NCBI RefSeq assembly: GCF_001027105.1
Contig: NZ_CP011526.1
Coordinates: 2,170,001-2,234,000 of the forward strand
Length of the DNA: 64,000 nucleotides
Direction: 5' to 3'
Source of the DNA: Staphylococcus aureus
GTDB taxonomy: Bacteria > Bacillota > Bacilli > Staphylococcales > Staphylococcaceae
The notes under the pieces were generated by a model. The model saw nothing but the letters and a program-made list of their open reading frames with translations, ran no database searches and was not told where the DNA came from. The number at the start of each line of letters is the position of its first letter. The stretch's first letter is position 1. Below, one piece after another: positions 14,520-25,360 of the stretch. Made by a program: the position numbers and the translations under genes.

Positions 14520-15206
14520 CTACATAAAATATAAGATTGCAATTAAATGCAATAGTGATGCTATTACAATAAAAATATGCCAAATCATATGAAAATATGG
14601 TCTATTCTTTTGTGCATAAAACCATGCACCAATTGTATAAGACACACCACCTAAGAAAATGAATAATATGAATATCCATGATGTGCGAATAAAAATAATT
14701 GGTAACAAGATAATACCTACCCAGCCCATCACTAAATAGACAATTAAGCTTAACTTTTGGTTAACTTTGACAGCTATGGATTTATATAAAATCCCCCAAA
14801 GTGTCGTTCCCCATAATAAAATAAATACTGTCCAACCTATCCAACCACCTACAACTGTTAACAAAATAGGCGTATATGTACCAGAAATTGCTACGTAAAT
14901 CATACTGTGATCGATAATCCTTAAAATATATTTATGAGGTGTTTCATTTTGCATAGAATGATAAATAGTAGATGAAATAAACATCATAAAGATAGAAATA
15001 ACATAAATAGACATACTCACAGACGCAAGCGTACCATGTGCAATATAACTGTGCACAGCCGCATAGGGTAACACTAATAATGTTAACAAAGCTGCAACAC
15101 CATGAGATGCCGCATTACCAATTTCTTCTCCAAATGATAAAGGGATGATATCCTTAAATGTTTCTACGATTGTGTCATTACTTTTTTTAGTTGATTTGGA
15201 CATCAT
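14520..15206 (-). CDS. Haemolysin III / PAQR family membrane protein
   Basis: About 228 aa, seven hydrophobic segments. Family motifs are present: EEIGNAASHGVAAL (E and H near the N-terminus), IYHSMQ and RIIDHSMIYVAISGTYTPI in the middle, and FHMIWHIFIVIASLLHLIAI at the end; the His residues are those thought to bind a metal. The start is placed at an ATG after AGGCGGTGACT rather than the in-frame GTG six bases upstream. The gene begins 16 bases after the uridylyltransferase-family gene ends, so the two are probably cotranscribed. Despite the family name, haemolysis is not established. Confidence 0.88.
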   Translation of the reverse strand: MMSKSTKKSNDTIVETFKDIIPLSFGEEIGNAASHGVAALLTLLVLPYAAVHSYIAHGTLASVSMSIYVISIFMMFISSTIYHSMQNETPHKYILRIIDHSMIYVAISGTYTPILLTVVGGWIGWTVFILLWGTTLWGILYKSIAVKVNQKLSLIVYLVMGWVGIILLPIIFIRTSWIFILFIFLGGVSYTIGAWFYAQKNRPYFHMIWHIFIVIASLLHLIAILYFM

Positions 15207-15221
15207 AGTCACCGCCTATCA

Positions 15222-16445
<1,224 letters not shown>

Positions 16446-16452
16446 TTATTTT

Positions 16453-16968
16453 CTATAAAAACTTAGTATTCCAGTTGCTTATTATATCATTGATGAAAGG
16501 CTGAAATAAAACATAAACTGTTCCGACCATTAACGCTGTAGCTAAAGATAAGTCTACAAGTCCACCTGTTTTAAATTGAATCGGTGTCTTCACATTAAAC
16601 GGTAACGGATAAAATAATTTCACGCCTTTTGGTGTTATCATATCTAGTATAACATGTGACACTAATCCAATTATAATTGCTGCCATATAATAATTAGGCG
16701 TCTGAATAATTTGCAATAAAAATGCTATGATTGCGATAAATAATATTGAATGCGTAAAGGTTCGATGTCCAAAGATCAATCTCACAAAAAAACTAATTAC
16801 CTTAAACCTTCTGCCAATCTTACTTTGAGTGTGACATATATCGGGTAATAAGCTAGCTAGAGTTGCTAGAATGATAACCGTAACCGACGAAAAAATATCC
16901 GTTTGAAAATATTGTGTTGTTAGCGCTCCAACGAGCATGCCGCATGAAGCATGTGTTTTACCTGTCAT
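16453..16968 (-). CDS. YdjM-like membrane-bound metal-dependent hydrolase
   Basis: 171 aa with three or four hydrophobic segments. The His/Asp motifs of the YdjM (DUF457) family are seen: MTGKTHASCG at the N-terminus, LLPDICHTQSKIGRR (about 42-56), HRTFTHSILF (about 69) and SHVILDMITPKGVKLFYP. These residues are thought to hold a metal at the membrane, but the biochemical role is unclear. Start ATG after AAAGGAGAACAAAT. Separated by 43 bp from the downstream uridylyltransferase-family gene, so cotranscription is plausible. Confidence 0.88.
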   Translation of the reverse strand: MTGKTHASCGMLVGALTTQYFQTDIFSSVTVIILATLASLLPDICHTQSKIGRRFKVISFFVRLIFGHRTFTHSILFIAIIAFLLQIIQTPNYYMAAIIIGLVSHVILDMITPKGVKLFYPLPFNVKTPIQFKTGGLVDLSLATALMVGTVYVLFQPFINDIISNWNTKFL

Positions 16969-17080
16969 ATTTGTTCTCCTTTAATACTCACATTTTACCA
17001 CATCCCTAACAAAAACACGAACATATTTTCGGGTTAAAATTCATTAGTATGACACAATTTAAAAAAGTATCACATAACTC

Positions 17081-17109
17081 TTGAAAACGATTACAAAATC
17101 GTTTATGAT
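17081..17109 (+). promoter_or_regulatory. Promoter with a cre (CcpA) site over the -35 box
   Basis: TTGAAA (17081-17086), a 17-bp spacer and TATGAT (17104-17109). The stretch TTGAAAACGATTACA (17081-17095) fits the full cre consensus WTGNAANCGNWNNCW, so CcpA binding would block polymerase. About 35 bp before the start codon at 17145. Confidence 0.75.
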
Positions 17110-17144
17110 GTATTTACAAAATATTTAAAGGATGTGTTTGAATA

Positions 17145-17405
17145 ATGGCAATGACAGTAAAAAAGGATAATAATGAAGTGCGTATTCAATGGAGAGTTGC
17201 TGATATCAAAATTCCTACAAGTGAAATTAAAAATATTACACAAGACCAAGATATTCATGCAGTTCCTAAATTAGACAGCAAAGATGTATCTAGAATCGGC
17301 TCAACGTTTGGTAAAACGAATCGCGTTATTATCGATACTGAAGACCACGAATACATTATTTATACTCAAAATGATCAAAAAGTTTACAATGAATTAACTA
17401 AATAA
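17145..17405 (+). CDS. Small SunI/YnzG-type PH-like domain protein
   Basis: 86 aa, no signal peptide, about half charged or polar. The pattern [20 protein letters not shown], then [21 protein letters not shown], is that of the small bacterial PH-like proteins related to B. subtilis SunI/YnzG. SunI protects against sublancin, but most relatives are orphans, as here. A strong cre-overlapped promoter precedes it and a near-perfect 16-bp terminator follows, so it is a single-gene unit. Function in S. aureus not known to me. Confidence 0.82.
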
Positions 17406-17412
17406 ATTGTAT

Positions 17413-17454
17413 AAAAAAATCATTCATGGTGAGGGCTTCATGAATGATTTTTTT
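17413..17454 (+). terminator. Terminator of the PH-like gene
   Basis: Near-perfect 16-bp stem (aaaaaaatcattcatg / catgaatgattttttt) with loop gtgagggctt and a T-run; may act in both directions. Confidence 0.85.
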
Positions 17455-17485
17455 AATTGATTCAACACCCAGCATAAACAAATAC

Positions 17486-17526
17486 AAAAGGACAACTGTT
17501 CCCATAATTTTAACAGTTGTCCTTTT
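17486..17526 (-). terminator. Terminator of the YjiH-type gene
   Basis: Perfect stem AAAAGGACAACTGTT / AACAGTTGTCCTTTT with an 11-base loop, 11 bases past the stop codon; symmetrical, so possibly bidirectional. Confidence 0.85.
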
Positions 17527-17536
17527 TCACATATAT

Positions 17537-18907
17537 TTATAACAAAAGATGTGCCATCAAAGAAATAATTGGTAGTGTAATGATTGTTCTAATCAAGAAA
17601 ATCATAAACAATTTGCCGATGCTTACAGGAATCTTCGAACCAAGTATGACGCCACCTACTTCAGACAAGTATATTAACTGCGATATACTAAGTGCCCCAA
17701 TAACAAAACGAGTTATATCATTTTGTACACCTTCAATTAATATAGAAGGTAAAAACATATCGGCAAAACCGATAATAATCGTTTGAGAAGCCTGTGCCGC
17801 TTCAGGTATTTGCATTAACTCTAAAAATGGAACAAAAGGTTTACCCAATATGACAAAAAAGGGCGTGTAGTTCGCAATAATGGTAGCAATAGTACCAATA
17901 CTCATTACTACAGGCAAAATAACAAACCACATATCAATGACTGTTTTTAATCCTGACTTAAAAAAGTCAATAACGCCCGGTGCTTTAATACCTACTTCTG
18001 TTGCAGTATCAAAGCCATGTCTCAATGCCGTCTTTCCTTCTGGCAATGCCTCAGTACGCGCACTTTCGGGTACCTCCTTAGCATACTCATCAGGAATTTT
18101 ATTTAAAGGCCAAATTCTTGGCATAATGACTGCTGCAACGAGGCAGGATACTATCACTGATAAATAGAAAGCAAAAAATTGATTTTGCATGTGCACTGTT
18201 TCAGCAACTACAATTGCAAAGGTGATAGAAACTACACTAAATGTCGTTGAAATAACTGTTGCCTCACGACGAGAATAATATCCTTCACCATATTGTCTAC
18301 TTGTAATTAAGACACCAACAGTTCCGTCTCCAATAAATGATGCTAAATTATCTACCGTCGAACGTCCTGGCAATGTAAATAAAGGTCTCATAACCGGTCT
18401 AAAAATAGGACCCAACATCTCTAACAAACCGTATTCCATTAATAGCGGTAAAAATAGAGCTGCAAATAAGAATACTGCCACTAATGTTGGCAATAAACTT
18501 GAGAACAATAATCCACCCGTTTCATCTGAGTAAATAACCTTTGAACCAATTCGTAAAAATGTCATCCATGCAAAAACAACTGCTAATATTCGTAAAATTA
18601 ACCAACCAATTCTAACGTTAAAAGCATTGTTCATTAGCCCGTCAGGTTTCAATTTATCTTTTAAAATAGTTGAACAAATCAGAGTTATGATACCCGATAA
18701 AGTAATTATCGTCACAATTAAAAATGGCATTACGCCACCTAATACATCTTTAAGCACGCCTGCTAAAAATGCCACGGGCAACGTTGTTTGCTTCTGTCCA
18801 TCTTGTTCGACTGGAATTGGTACTAAAAATAATAAGATACCAATTAAAGACATCGTAATAAACTTAAGTCTCCCAATAACTATCTCTTTCCTTGAAAAGC
18901 TATCCAT
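17537..18907 (-). CDS. YjiH family membrane protein (nucleoside-recognition GATE domain)
   Basis: 456 aa with about ten hydrophobic segments and a central soluble loop (about 275-305, rich in Glu and Lys). GATE-domain features include ASFIGDGTVGVLITSRQYGEGYYSRREATVISTTF (split here across about 190-225) and, near the end, GFADMFLPSILIEG. These proteins are related to nucleoside transporters and SpoIIIAE/SpmA-like proteins, but the substrate is unknown. The Shine-Dalgarno is weak. Monocistronic, with a strong terminator shared by position with the convergent PH-like gene. Confidence 0.85.
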   Translation of the reverse strand: MDSFSRKEIVIGRLKFITMSLIGILLFLVPIPVEQDGQKQTTLPVAFLAGVLKDVLGGVMPFLIVTIITLSGIITLICSTILKDKLKPDGLMNNAFNVRIGWLILRILAVVFAWMTFLRIGSKVIYSDETGGLLFSSLLPTLVAVFLFAALFLPLLMEYGLLEMLGPIFRPVMRPLFTLPGRSTVDNLASFIGDGTVGVLITSRQYGEGYYSRREATVISTTFSVVSITFAIVVAETVHMQNQFFAFYLSVIVSCLVAAVIMPRIWPLNKIPDEYAKEVPESARTEALPEGKTALRHGFDTATEVGIKAPGVIDFFKSGLKTVIDMWFVILPVVMSIGTIATIIANYTPFFVILGKPFVPFLELMQIPEAAQASQTIIIGFADMFLPSILIEGVQNDITRFVIGALSISQLIYLSEVGGVILGSKIPVSIGKLFMIFLIRTIITLPIISLMAHLLL

Positions 18908-19077
18908 AAAATCAATCCATTTCTCTATGTATTCGTTTTAAGTATATACAGAATTCTATTCAGTTAACAAACATATTCCTTATCATTCTATCTTTCAAAA
19001 TGTTTATGTATGCAAAATAATGAATAATTACAGTTATTAAATATACGCTATTTCTTGTAATTTTTCAAGATGAATTC

Positions 19078-19122
19078 AAAAAAGGTTAAGTACAATTACT
19101 GATTTCGTACTTAACCTTTTTT
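19078..19122 (-). terminator. Terminator of the hts operon
   Basis: Stem aaaaaaggttaagtac / gtacttaacctttttt, 21 bases past the htsC stop codon. Confidence 0.85.
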
Positions 19123-19142
19123 AAACTCTAATCATATGTTAG

Positions 19143-20111
19143 TTATTTCATTCTTCGTAATAATATTAAGAAGTATGGTGCACCGATAATTGCAATGATA
19201 ACCCCAACAGGAATATCCAGTGGCGGATGAATGCCACGGGCTAAACCATCTCCAAATGTTAACAATATAGCACCAATTAACCCCGACATGATAATAACGT
19301 GTAATGTTTTATTTCCTATTAATTGTCTCGCAATATGAGGTGCAATTAATCCTAAAAAGCTAATACCACCGACAACTGAAATTGCGGATCCTGCTAATAT
19401 TACTGCTAAAATTAACAATAGCATTTTAATAGTTTTAACTTTTAAACCGAGTGCGGTTGCAACAGCATCACCTAGATTCAATACATCTAATTGATAACTC
19501 AATAAAATGATGATTGGTATCGTTATTAAAAACCAAGGTAATATAGTATAAATATTCGACATATCATGTCCATATAGACTACCTGTCAACCAAACAAGCG
19601 CTTTGTTTGCTTCCAGTGGATTTCTGATTAATAAGAACTGCACAATCGCCGTACATATTGCGCCTATTGCTAAACCAATTAAGGCAAGCTTTGAACCTTT
19701 AACATCATATTTTGAAATTAAAAATGATAAAAATAAACTTACTGCAAAGGCACCTAAGAATGAACCTATAGGTAATACAAACAATGGTGCTGTTGGAAAG
19801 GTCATAATAATAATCACAGCAGCTAAACTGGCACCTTTAGAAATACCTATAACATCAGGTGAGGCTAACGGGTTTCTTATTACAGCTTGTATAATTGCAC
19901 CTGAAATAGCCAAGCTACTACCGATAATAATACCAAGTAATGTTCTAGGTATACGATACTCATTTAAAATAAAATCATCTTGTGTAAAGATTCCCTTAAT
20001 AGCATCAATCGGATGAATCATGACAGACCCTACACATAAACTTATGAATATACTCACAATTAAAAGGATTGTGATTAAACTATAACGACGTATAATTTTC
20101 GTTGTCATCAT
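19143..20111 (-). CDS. htsC: Staphyloferrin A / haem ABC transporter permease HtsC
   Basis: 322 aa FecCD-family permease with about nine hydrophobic segments. The FecCD hallmarks RIPRTLLGIIIGSSLAISGAIIQAVIRNPLASPDVIG and GGISFLGLIAPHIAR (contact with the ATPase) are visible in two places. It pairs with HtsB to form the membrane channel for Fe(III)-staphyloferrin A delivered by HtsA. The energising ATPase FhuC is encoded elsewhere in S. aureus; no ATPase gene is in this cluster. The start ATG overlaps the htsB stop (ATGA), so translation is coupled. Confidence 0.95.
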   Translation of the reverse strand: MMTTKIIRRYSLITILLIVSIFISLCVGSVMIHPIDAIKGIFTQDDFILNEYRIPRTLLGIIIGSSLAISGAIIQAVIRNPLASPDVIGISKGASLAAVIIIMTFPTAPLFVLPIGSFLGAFAVSLFLSFLISKYDVKGSKLALIGLAIGAICTAIVQFLLIRNPLEANKALVWLTGSLYGHDMSNIYTILPWFLITIPIIILLSYQLDVLNLGDAVATALGLKVKTIKMLLLILAVILAGSAISVVGGISFLGLIAPHIARQLIGNKTLHVIIMSGLIGAILLTFGDGLARGIHPPLDIPVGVIIAIIGAPYFLILLRRMK

Positions 20112-21139
20112 ATTCTTTTCACCCCTTTAATCGTTATAAATAAGAAGTAAAGTGCACCTACGAATGATGTAACAATCCCTACTGGTGATTCATAAGGATA
20201 TGTAATTAAACGACTTAATACATCTGATAGTAGTAACAAATCTGCACCTATAATAAATGTTAATGGAATCATGACTAAATAATTCTTACTCACATAGCGT
20301 TTGACTATATGCGGTACGATTAAGCCAACAAATCCAATTGGTCCTGCCACTGACACCGACATACCTGTAAGAATAATGACTAATAGTCCAATGATAATTC
20401 TAACTTTATTTATATTTTGACCCAATCCCTTAGCAATGTCATCGCCTAGTTCCATTATCGTTAGTTGACGTCCAATAAAAATCGTTACAATTAAAGCACC
20501 AATAATCCATGGTAGAATGGTTAAAATTTCATCCCACTTCATACTGGATAATGAACCGACAAGCCAAAACATCACTTGTTCGTTTGAATTCTCATTCAAA
20601 ATAATAATACCTTCGGTCATACTACTAAAAAACAAATGGATGGCCATACCAGCCAATGCTAATTTAATGGGTGTCATACCTTTCGTAGCACCTGAAAGTG
20701 TATAAACAGTTAAACCACCTATAAATGCACCTATCACACCTAAATATAATGCATAATATTCTAATGCTGGAATGATAATCGTCACAAATACAATGAAAAA
20801 CGATGCACCAGAACTGACACCAAAAATTTTAGGTGATGCTAGCGGATTGCGTGTCATTGCTTGCATTAACAAACCAGATACCGCTAATGCACCGCCAATA
20901 AATAACCCTGCAATCATCCTTGGCATACGTACATTATGCAATAAAAACGTTGCTTTCGTATCTGTATGACCAGTAACATAGTGAATGATATCGCTAAAAT
21001 TAATTTTCGAAGAACCAATCGCCATATTTAAATATATACAAATAAAAAGAAAGCACAAACTCACTATATACGTGAGTGTTGTGCGTCTTTTTCTTTTATG
21101 ATCTATGGCAGATTGGCTACTTATTTCTTTTATAGCCAT
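20108..21139 (-). CDS. htsB: Staphyloferrin A / haem ABC transporter permease HtsB
   Basis: 343 aa FecCD-family permease; VRMPRMIAGLFIGGALAVSG, NPLASPKIFGVSSGASFFIV and VAGPIGFVGLIVPHIVKR are the family signatures. About nine hydrophobic segments follow a basic N-terminal stretch (HKRKRRTT). It is the second gene of htsABC, starting 11 bases after htsA ends, with GTAAGGTGGAAGTAA before the ATG. Works with HtsC in the cytoplasmic membrane. Confidence 0.95.
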   Translation of the reverse strand: MAIKEISSQSAIDHKRKRRTTLTYIVSLCFLFICIYLNMAIGSSKINFSDIIHYVTGHTDTKATFLLHNVRMPRMIAGLFIGGALAVSGLLMQAMTRNPLASPKIFGVSSGASFFIVFVTIIIPALEYYALYLGVIGAFIGGLTVYTLSGATKGMTPIKLALAGMAIHLFFSSMTEGIIILNENSNEQVMFWLVGSLSSMKWDEILTILPWIIGALIVTIFIGRQLTIMELGDDIAKGLGQNINKVRIIIGLLVIILTGMSVSVAGPIGFVGLIVPHIVKRYVSKNYLVMIPLTFIIGADLLLLSDVLSRLITYPYESPVGIVTSFVGALYFLFITIKGVKRI

Positions 21140-21150
21140 TTACTTCCACC

Positions 21151-22164
<1,014 letters not shown>

Positions 22165-22177
22165 TTATTATTTTATT

Positions 22178-22196
22178 GATAACAATTATCATTGTC
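22178..22196 (-). promoter_or_regulatory. Fur box of htsABC
   Basis: Minus strand GACAATGATAATTGTTATC resembles the 19-bp Fur consensus GATAATGATAATCATTATC with few mismatches; positioned just upstream of htsA, so iron-repressed. Confidence 0.85.
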
Positions 22197-22412
22197 AAGT
22201 AGCGTTCAATCTTTTTTATATTTCTAAAATGTATGACTATATATTTCCTCTAATAATTATGACTACAATTAGCACATTTCCTTAGACAAAATACTGATAA
22301 TGTATCATTGCTATATCATCTTTGCATTAATACAATTGACACCATTTAGCATGACCGTTATCCCTGTAATTCAGCTGATATTATCTGTTGCAATTTTATG
22401 TGACGAACTGTT

Positions 22413-22435
22413 GCACTTAATTTGATAAATCAACA
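22413..22435. repeat. Short dispersed repeat, second copy near 52.9 kb
   Basis: gcacttaatttgataaatc at 22413 and onward to aaca is nearly identical to the loop of the large hairpin at 52924-52992. Here no second hairpin arm is seen. Confidence 0.5.
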
Positions 22436-22440
22436 AATAC

Positions 22441-22510
22441 AAAAAATCTAAGTTGAACAATTATGATACAACCGTGCAAACGATATGTAGTATAACTTGT
22501 CAACTTAGAC
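22441..22510 (-). terminator. Terminator after sfaC
   Basis: Minus strand TCTAAGTTGAC (22499-22509) pairs with GTTCAACTTAGA (22447-22458), one bulged base, followed by six Ts. The loop is long (about 40 nt), so the fold is less certain than others. Confidence 0.55.
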
Positions 22511-22525
22511 TTATTGATAAATATA

Positions 22526-23596
22526 TTAATAGTGGTTTACCATAGCAGGAGATTTCACATCAAAATTTTGAAGTAGCGTATCAATCTTTGAATCATCAAT
22601 ATATACCTTATGTAAATTTTTCATATACATCGAATGAGAAAGTGCTTCATAATTTAATGAAAAAGATATATGATCTCCAACTTGATAGTGTCCTTGACCA
22701 TTTAAATCAAGCATTAAATGATCACTCGAAGCGCCTAAAATATTGATATGCTGATCCATAGGTGAAATATTATCGACTTTTGTATCTAAATAACCAATAT
22801 CTACAATAGCTTGTAAGAATGATTCATGCGTTTGTGTATTAACTCGAGGTTTAATTTCTAAAATCTCAGCCTCCAATGTAATCGCATCTTGATATAACAT
22901 AGCGATCGCTTGATTTGTCGTTGTATCAACACCTCTAAACAACGTTTCACCTATTCGCAATTCATTTATTTTACCCAAATCATTATATAAAAGTTGTGGT
23001 AACATGCTCGAATTACCACCTGAAATAATTTTCAATCGATATCCTATTTCTCTTTCAACAGCTGAGACGAATCGATTAATCATAAAGATATCATCATCAC
23101 TTGGCGCATCAGATTTAAAACACATAAAATTGAATGCTAAACCTACAAAATGGATATTTTTCAAGTGAATAATCTCTTTAATATAATCTAAAACATCATA
23201 AGTCAGAACACCTTCACGGCCATCTTTCCAATCTACCATTAATAAAATCTTATGTTTTTTTCCTAAAACTTCTGCTACTTCATTTATTTGATGTATGGTA
23301 GATAATTCTGTTTGGATACTCATATCAACTTTTTCTATCATATCTGAAATCTCTTTTTTGGCAGGCGTACGCAATAACGTATATGTTAAATCCTGATCTG
23401 CAATACTAATTATGTTATCCAATCTGGATTCTGCAACATGATTGATACCTAACGCTTTTAAGCTTTCTACAATTGTACGGTCACCAGCTATGCACTTAAT
23501 TACTGGTGTGAATTGCATATTTTTACTTTGAAAAACTGTTTGAAGTACTTTGGCGTTATATTTAATCTTCGATATATTTATGTTAACGTGTGCCAT
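22526..23596 (-). CDS. sfaC: SfaC, PLP-dependent amino-acid (ornithine) racemase of staphyloferrin A pathway
   Basis: 356 aa of the alanine-racemase fold III family. The N-terminal barrel strand holds TPVIKCIAGDRT, whose Lys (about residue 34) is the expected PLP Schiff-base residue. GLAFNFMCFKSDAP and RLKIISGGNSSMLPQL match the phosphate-binding part. Staphyloferrin A contains D-ornithine, and SfaC is thought to provide it from L-ornithine. It begins seven bases after sfaB ends (GAGGTG upstream), as the last gene of sfaABC. Epimerase specificity is inferred from pathway chemistry. Confidence 0.92.
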   Translation of the reverse strand: MAHVNINISKIKYNAKVLQTVFQSKNMQFTPVIKCIAGDRTIVESLKALGINHVAESRLDNIISIADQDLTYTLLRTPAKKEISDMIEKVDMSIQTELSTIHQINEVAEVLGKKHKILLMVDWKDGREGVLTYDVLDYIKEIIHLKNIHFVGLAFNFMCFKSDAPSDDDIFMINRFVSAVEREIGYRLKIISGGNSSMLPQLLYNDLGKINELRIGETLFRGVDTTTNQAIAMLYQDAITLEAEILEIKPRVNTQTHESFLQAIVDIGYLDTKVDNISPMDQHINILGASSDHLMLDLNGQGHYQVGDHISFSLNYEALSHSMYMKNLHKVYIDDSKIDTLLQNFDVKSPAMVNHY

Positions 23597-23602
23597 GTAG
23601 TA

Positions 23603-25360
23603 CTACACCTCTTTTTTTATCGGATTATCTAACTCAATATTTAAATATTGCTTTACTTTATTTTCCATTCTCATATTTAACAACGCTTTGACAGTAATTG
23701 TTGGTCCAAACAAAATATCTTTTAACTCATTTGCATGTGGTAGTGTTGGGTTAATGGCATGCGCTACTACTTGCTGTACTATGTTAAATAATTCGGTTTC
23801 TTCAACACAATCATACTGATTAAAATGATGGATTAATTCTGCCATTTGATTTTGAATAACAGCATGTTGGAATTTTGCAATCACTGCATCTATAGAATCA
23901 GCTATTAAACTATCATTTGTAATTTTAATATCTGATACACGATGTTGTAATGTTTCTAAATCAATTCTAGAACCACCTAAATCTCTCACTAAAAATTGAA
24001 TGTCAAAATGTGGCCCCAAGTTCACTACTGTATTTTGCATGTGTGCTTCTAAAGCAATTCCATAATTTTGAATAAAAGCAATTAAAGGCGGGATTAATGC
24101 TTGAGCGTATCGTTCAATAAATGTCGTAATACTTTCTTTAGTAATTCCTTGATTTAACCACTCTAAGTAACTATCCACGATAACTTTTTGATCTATTGGA
24201 TTTTTATTAACTAGACTTGCACTAACTACTGTTGCACCTTTTCCATCAATTTCAGGCTTTTGTCTTATAATACAAGCAAGCTGACGTGCCCTATCTTTAT
24301 CAACATTTGCATATTCACCGAACGGTTCCATAGCAACTTTAAATCCTGGATATTGATTCAACATGTTTTGTAAAGCATAACTTAACTTTGGTCCATCTAC
24401 AGTAGTCACAGTTGAGACTGTTCTAACGGCACTTGTTGCTTGTGCATCGACGGGCAACTTAACATGGTATGGTTTATCAATTAAAGACATCGTCCTAAAT
24501 GATAAAGTTGCTTTTGAAAGTATTGTAAACGGCGTTGGAATTAATATTTTTTTAGCAATCCATGCTTCAAAATATTTCCCTATCGTATGATCATATTGCC
24601 AAGGATGTACTAAAATCGCTCTATAGTCTTCACTTTTCAAACCTAAACTCTTTAAAAACACACGAATCTGATTGTAGTATTCGGGAATTATTTCATCAAT
24701 AATAAATTGATCATTACCATCCATAGCTGTGCACACAACATGGTCTTTTTCAATCATCATAATTTGCAAAGGGATTTCTTTTTCAAACTCAGGTGCATAT
24801 GCTCGTACTTCTTCCATAGTTAAGGGCAATTTCGTTTTGGTTAAAGGGTGTGTTGGATGCCCCTCTGGTACCAAACTCTCAGAATAAGTTAAATCATCTG
24901 TCTTATCACTATCTTTTACATGTTGTAACCATGAAAAAAAGTTAATATCTTGTGGTAACCTTGAAAATTTAAAACTTTGACTTATTAACGTTTGTCTGTG
25001 AGACATTTGCTTATATGTTTCAACTAAACTATCTCGACTGTGTATTAACTCTTCGCGTAGTCGCTCTGAAATAGGGATATCAAAGTCATGATTCAACACA
25101 TCTAATAAACCTTCTAAAGTTATAATTAATGACGTTTCACCTTTATTTAAATAAGTAATATCACCTGTAAACTCATAGCGTTCTAATGCACTTTTTCTAA
25201 CAACTTCAATAGTCAACACATGCATATGATACTGAATTTCAATTAAAGATCCTTTTTGCGAAATAAATGTTTGCTCGGGGTAAATACGTTCTTTAATAAT
25301 GGCGTTAATTACACGATATTGAATATTTCTATCTGCCTTTGCCCATTCAAGATATACCAT
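23603..25360 (-). CDS. sfaB: SfaB, NIS siderophore synthetase (staphyloferrin A)
   Basis: 585 aa IucA/IucC-type synthetase. Visible motifs are SLVPEGHPTHPLTKTKL (about 165), ILVHPWQYD (about 250), LSFRTMSL, HVKLPVDAQATSAVRTVS, GIALEAHMQNTVVNL (about 455) and LVRDLGGSRIDLE (about 475), which line the ATP and citrate sites. Known role: joins a second citrate to the SfaD product (citryl-D-ornithine) to complete staphyloferrin A. The gene overlaps the 3' end of sfaA by 14 bases, so expression is coupled. Regulated from the Fur box ahead of sfaA. Confidence 0.94.
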   Translation of the reverse strand: MVYLEWAKADRNIQYRVINAIIKERIYPEQTFISQKGSLIEIQYHMHVLTIEVVRKSALERYEFTGDITYLNKGETSLIITLEGLLDVLNHDFDIPISERLREELIHSRDSLVETYKQMSHRQTLISQSFKFSRLPQDINFFSWLQHVKDSDKTDDLTYSESLVPEGHPTHPLTKTKLPLTMEEVRAYAPEFEKEIPLQIMMIEKDHVVCTAMDGNDQFIIDEIIPEYYNQIRVFLKSLGLKSEDYRAILVHPWQYDHTIGKYFEAWIAKKILIPTPFTILSKATLSFRTMSLIDKPYHVKLPVDAQATSAVRTVSTVTTVDGPKLSYALQNMLNQYPGFKVAMEPFGEYANVDKDRARQLACIIRQKPEIDGKGATVVSASLVNKNPIDQKVIVDSYLEWLNQGITKESITTFIERYAQALIPPLIAFIQNYGIALEAHMQNTVVNLGPHFDIQFLVRDLGGSRIDLETLQHRVSDIKITNDSLIADSIDAVIAKFQHAVIQNQMAELIHHFNQYDCVEETELFNIVQQVVAHAINPTLPHANELKDILFGPTITVKALLNMRMENKVKQYLNIELDNPIKKEV

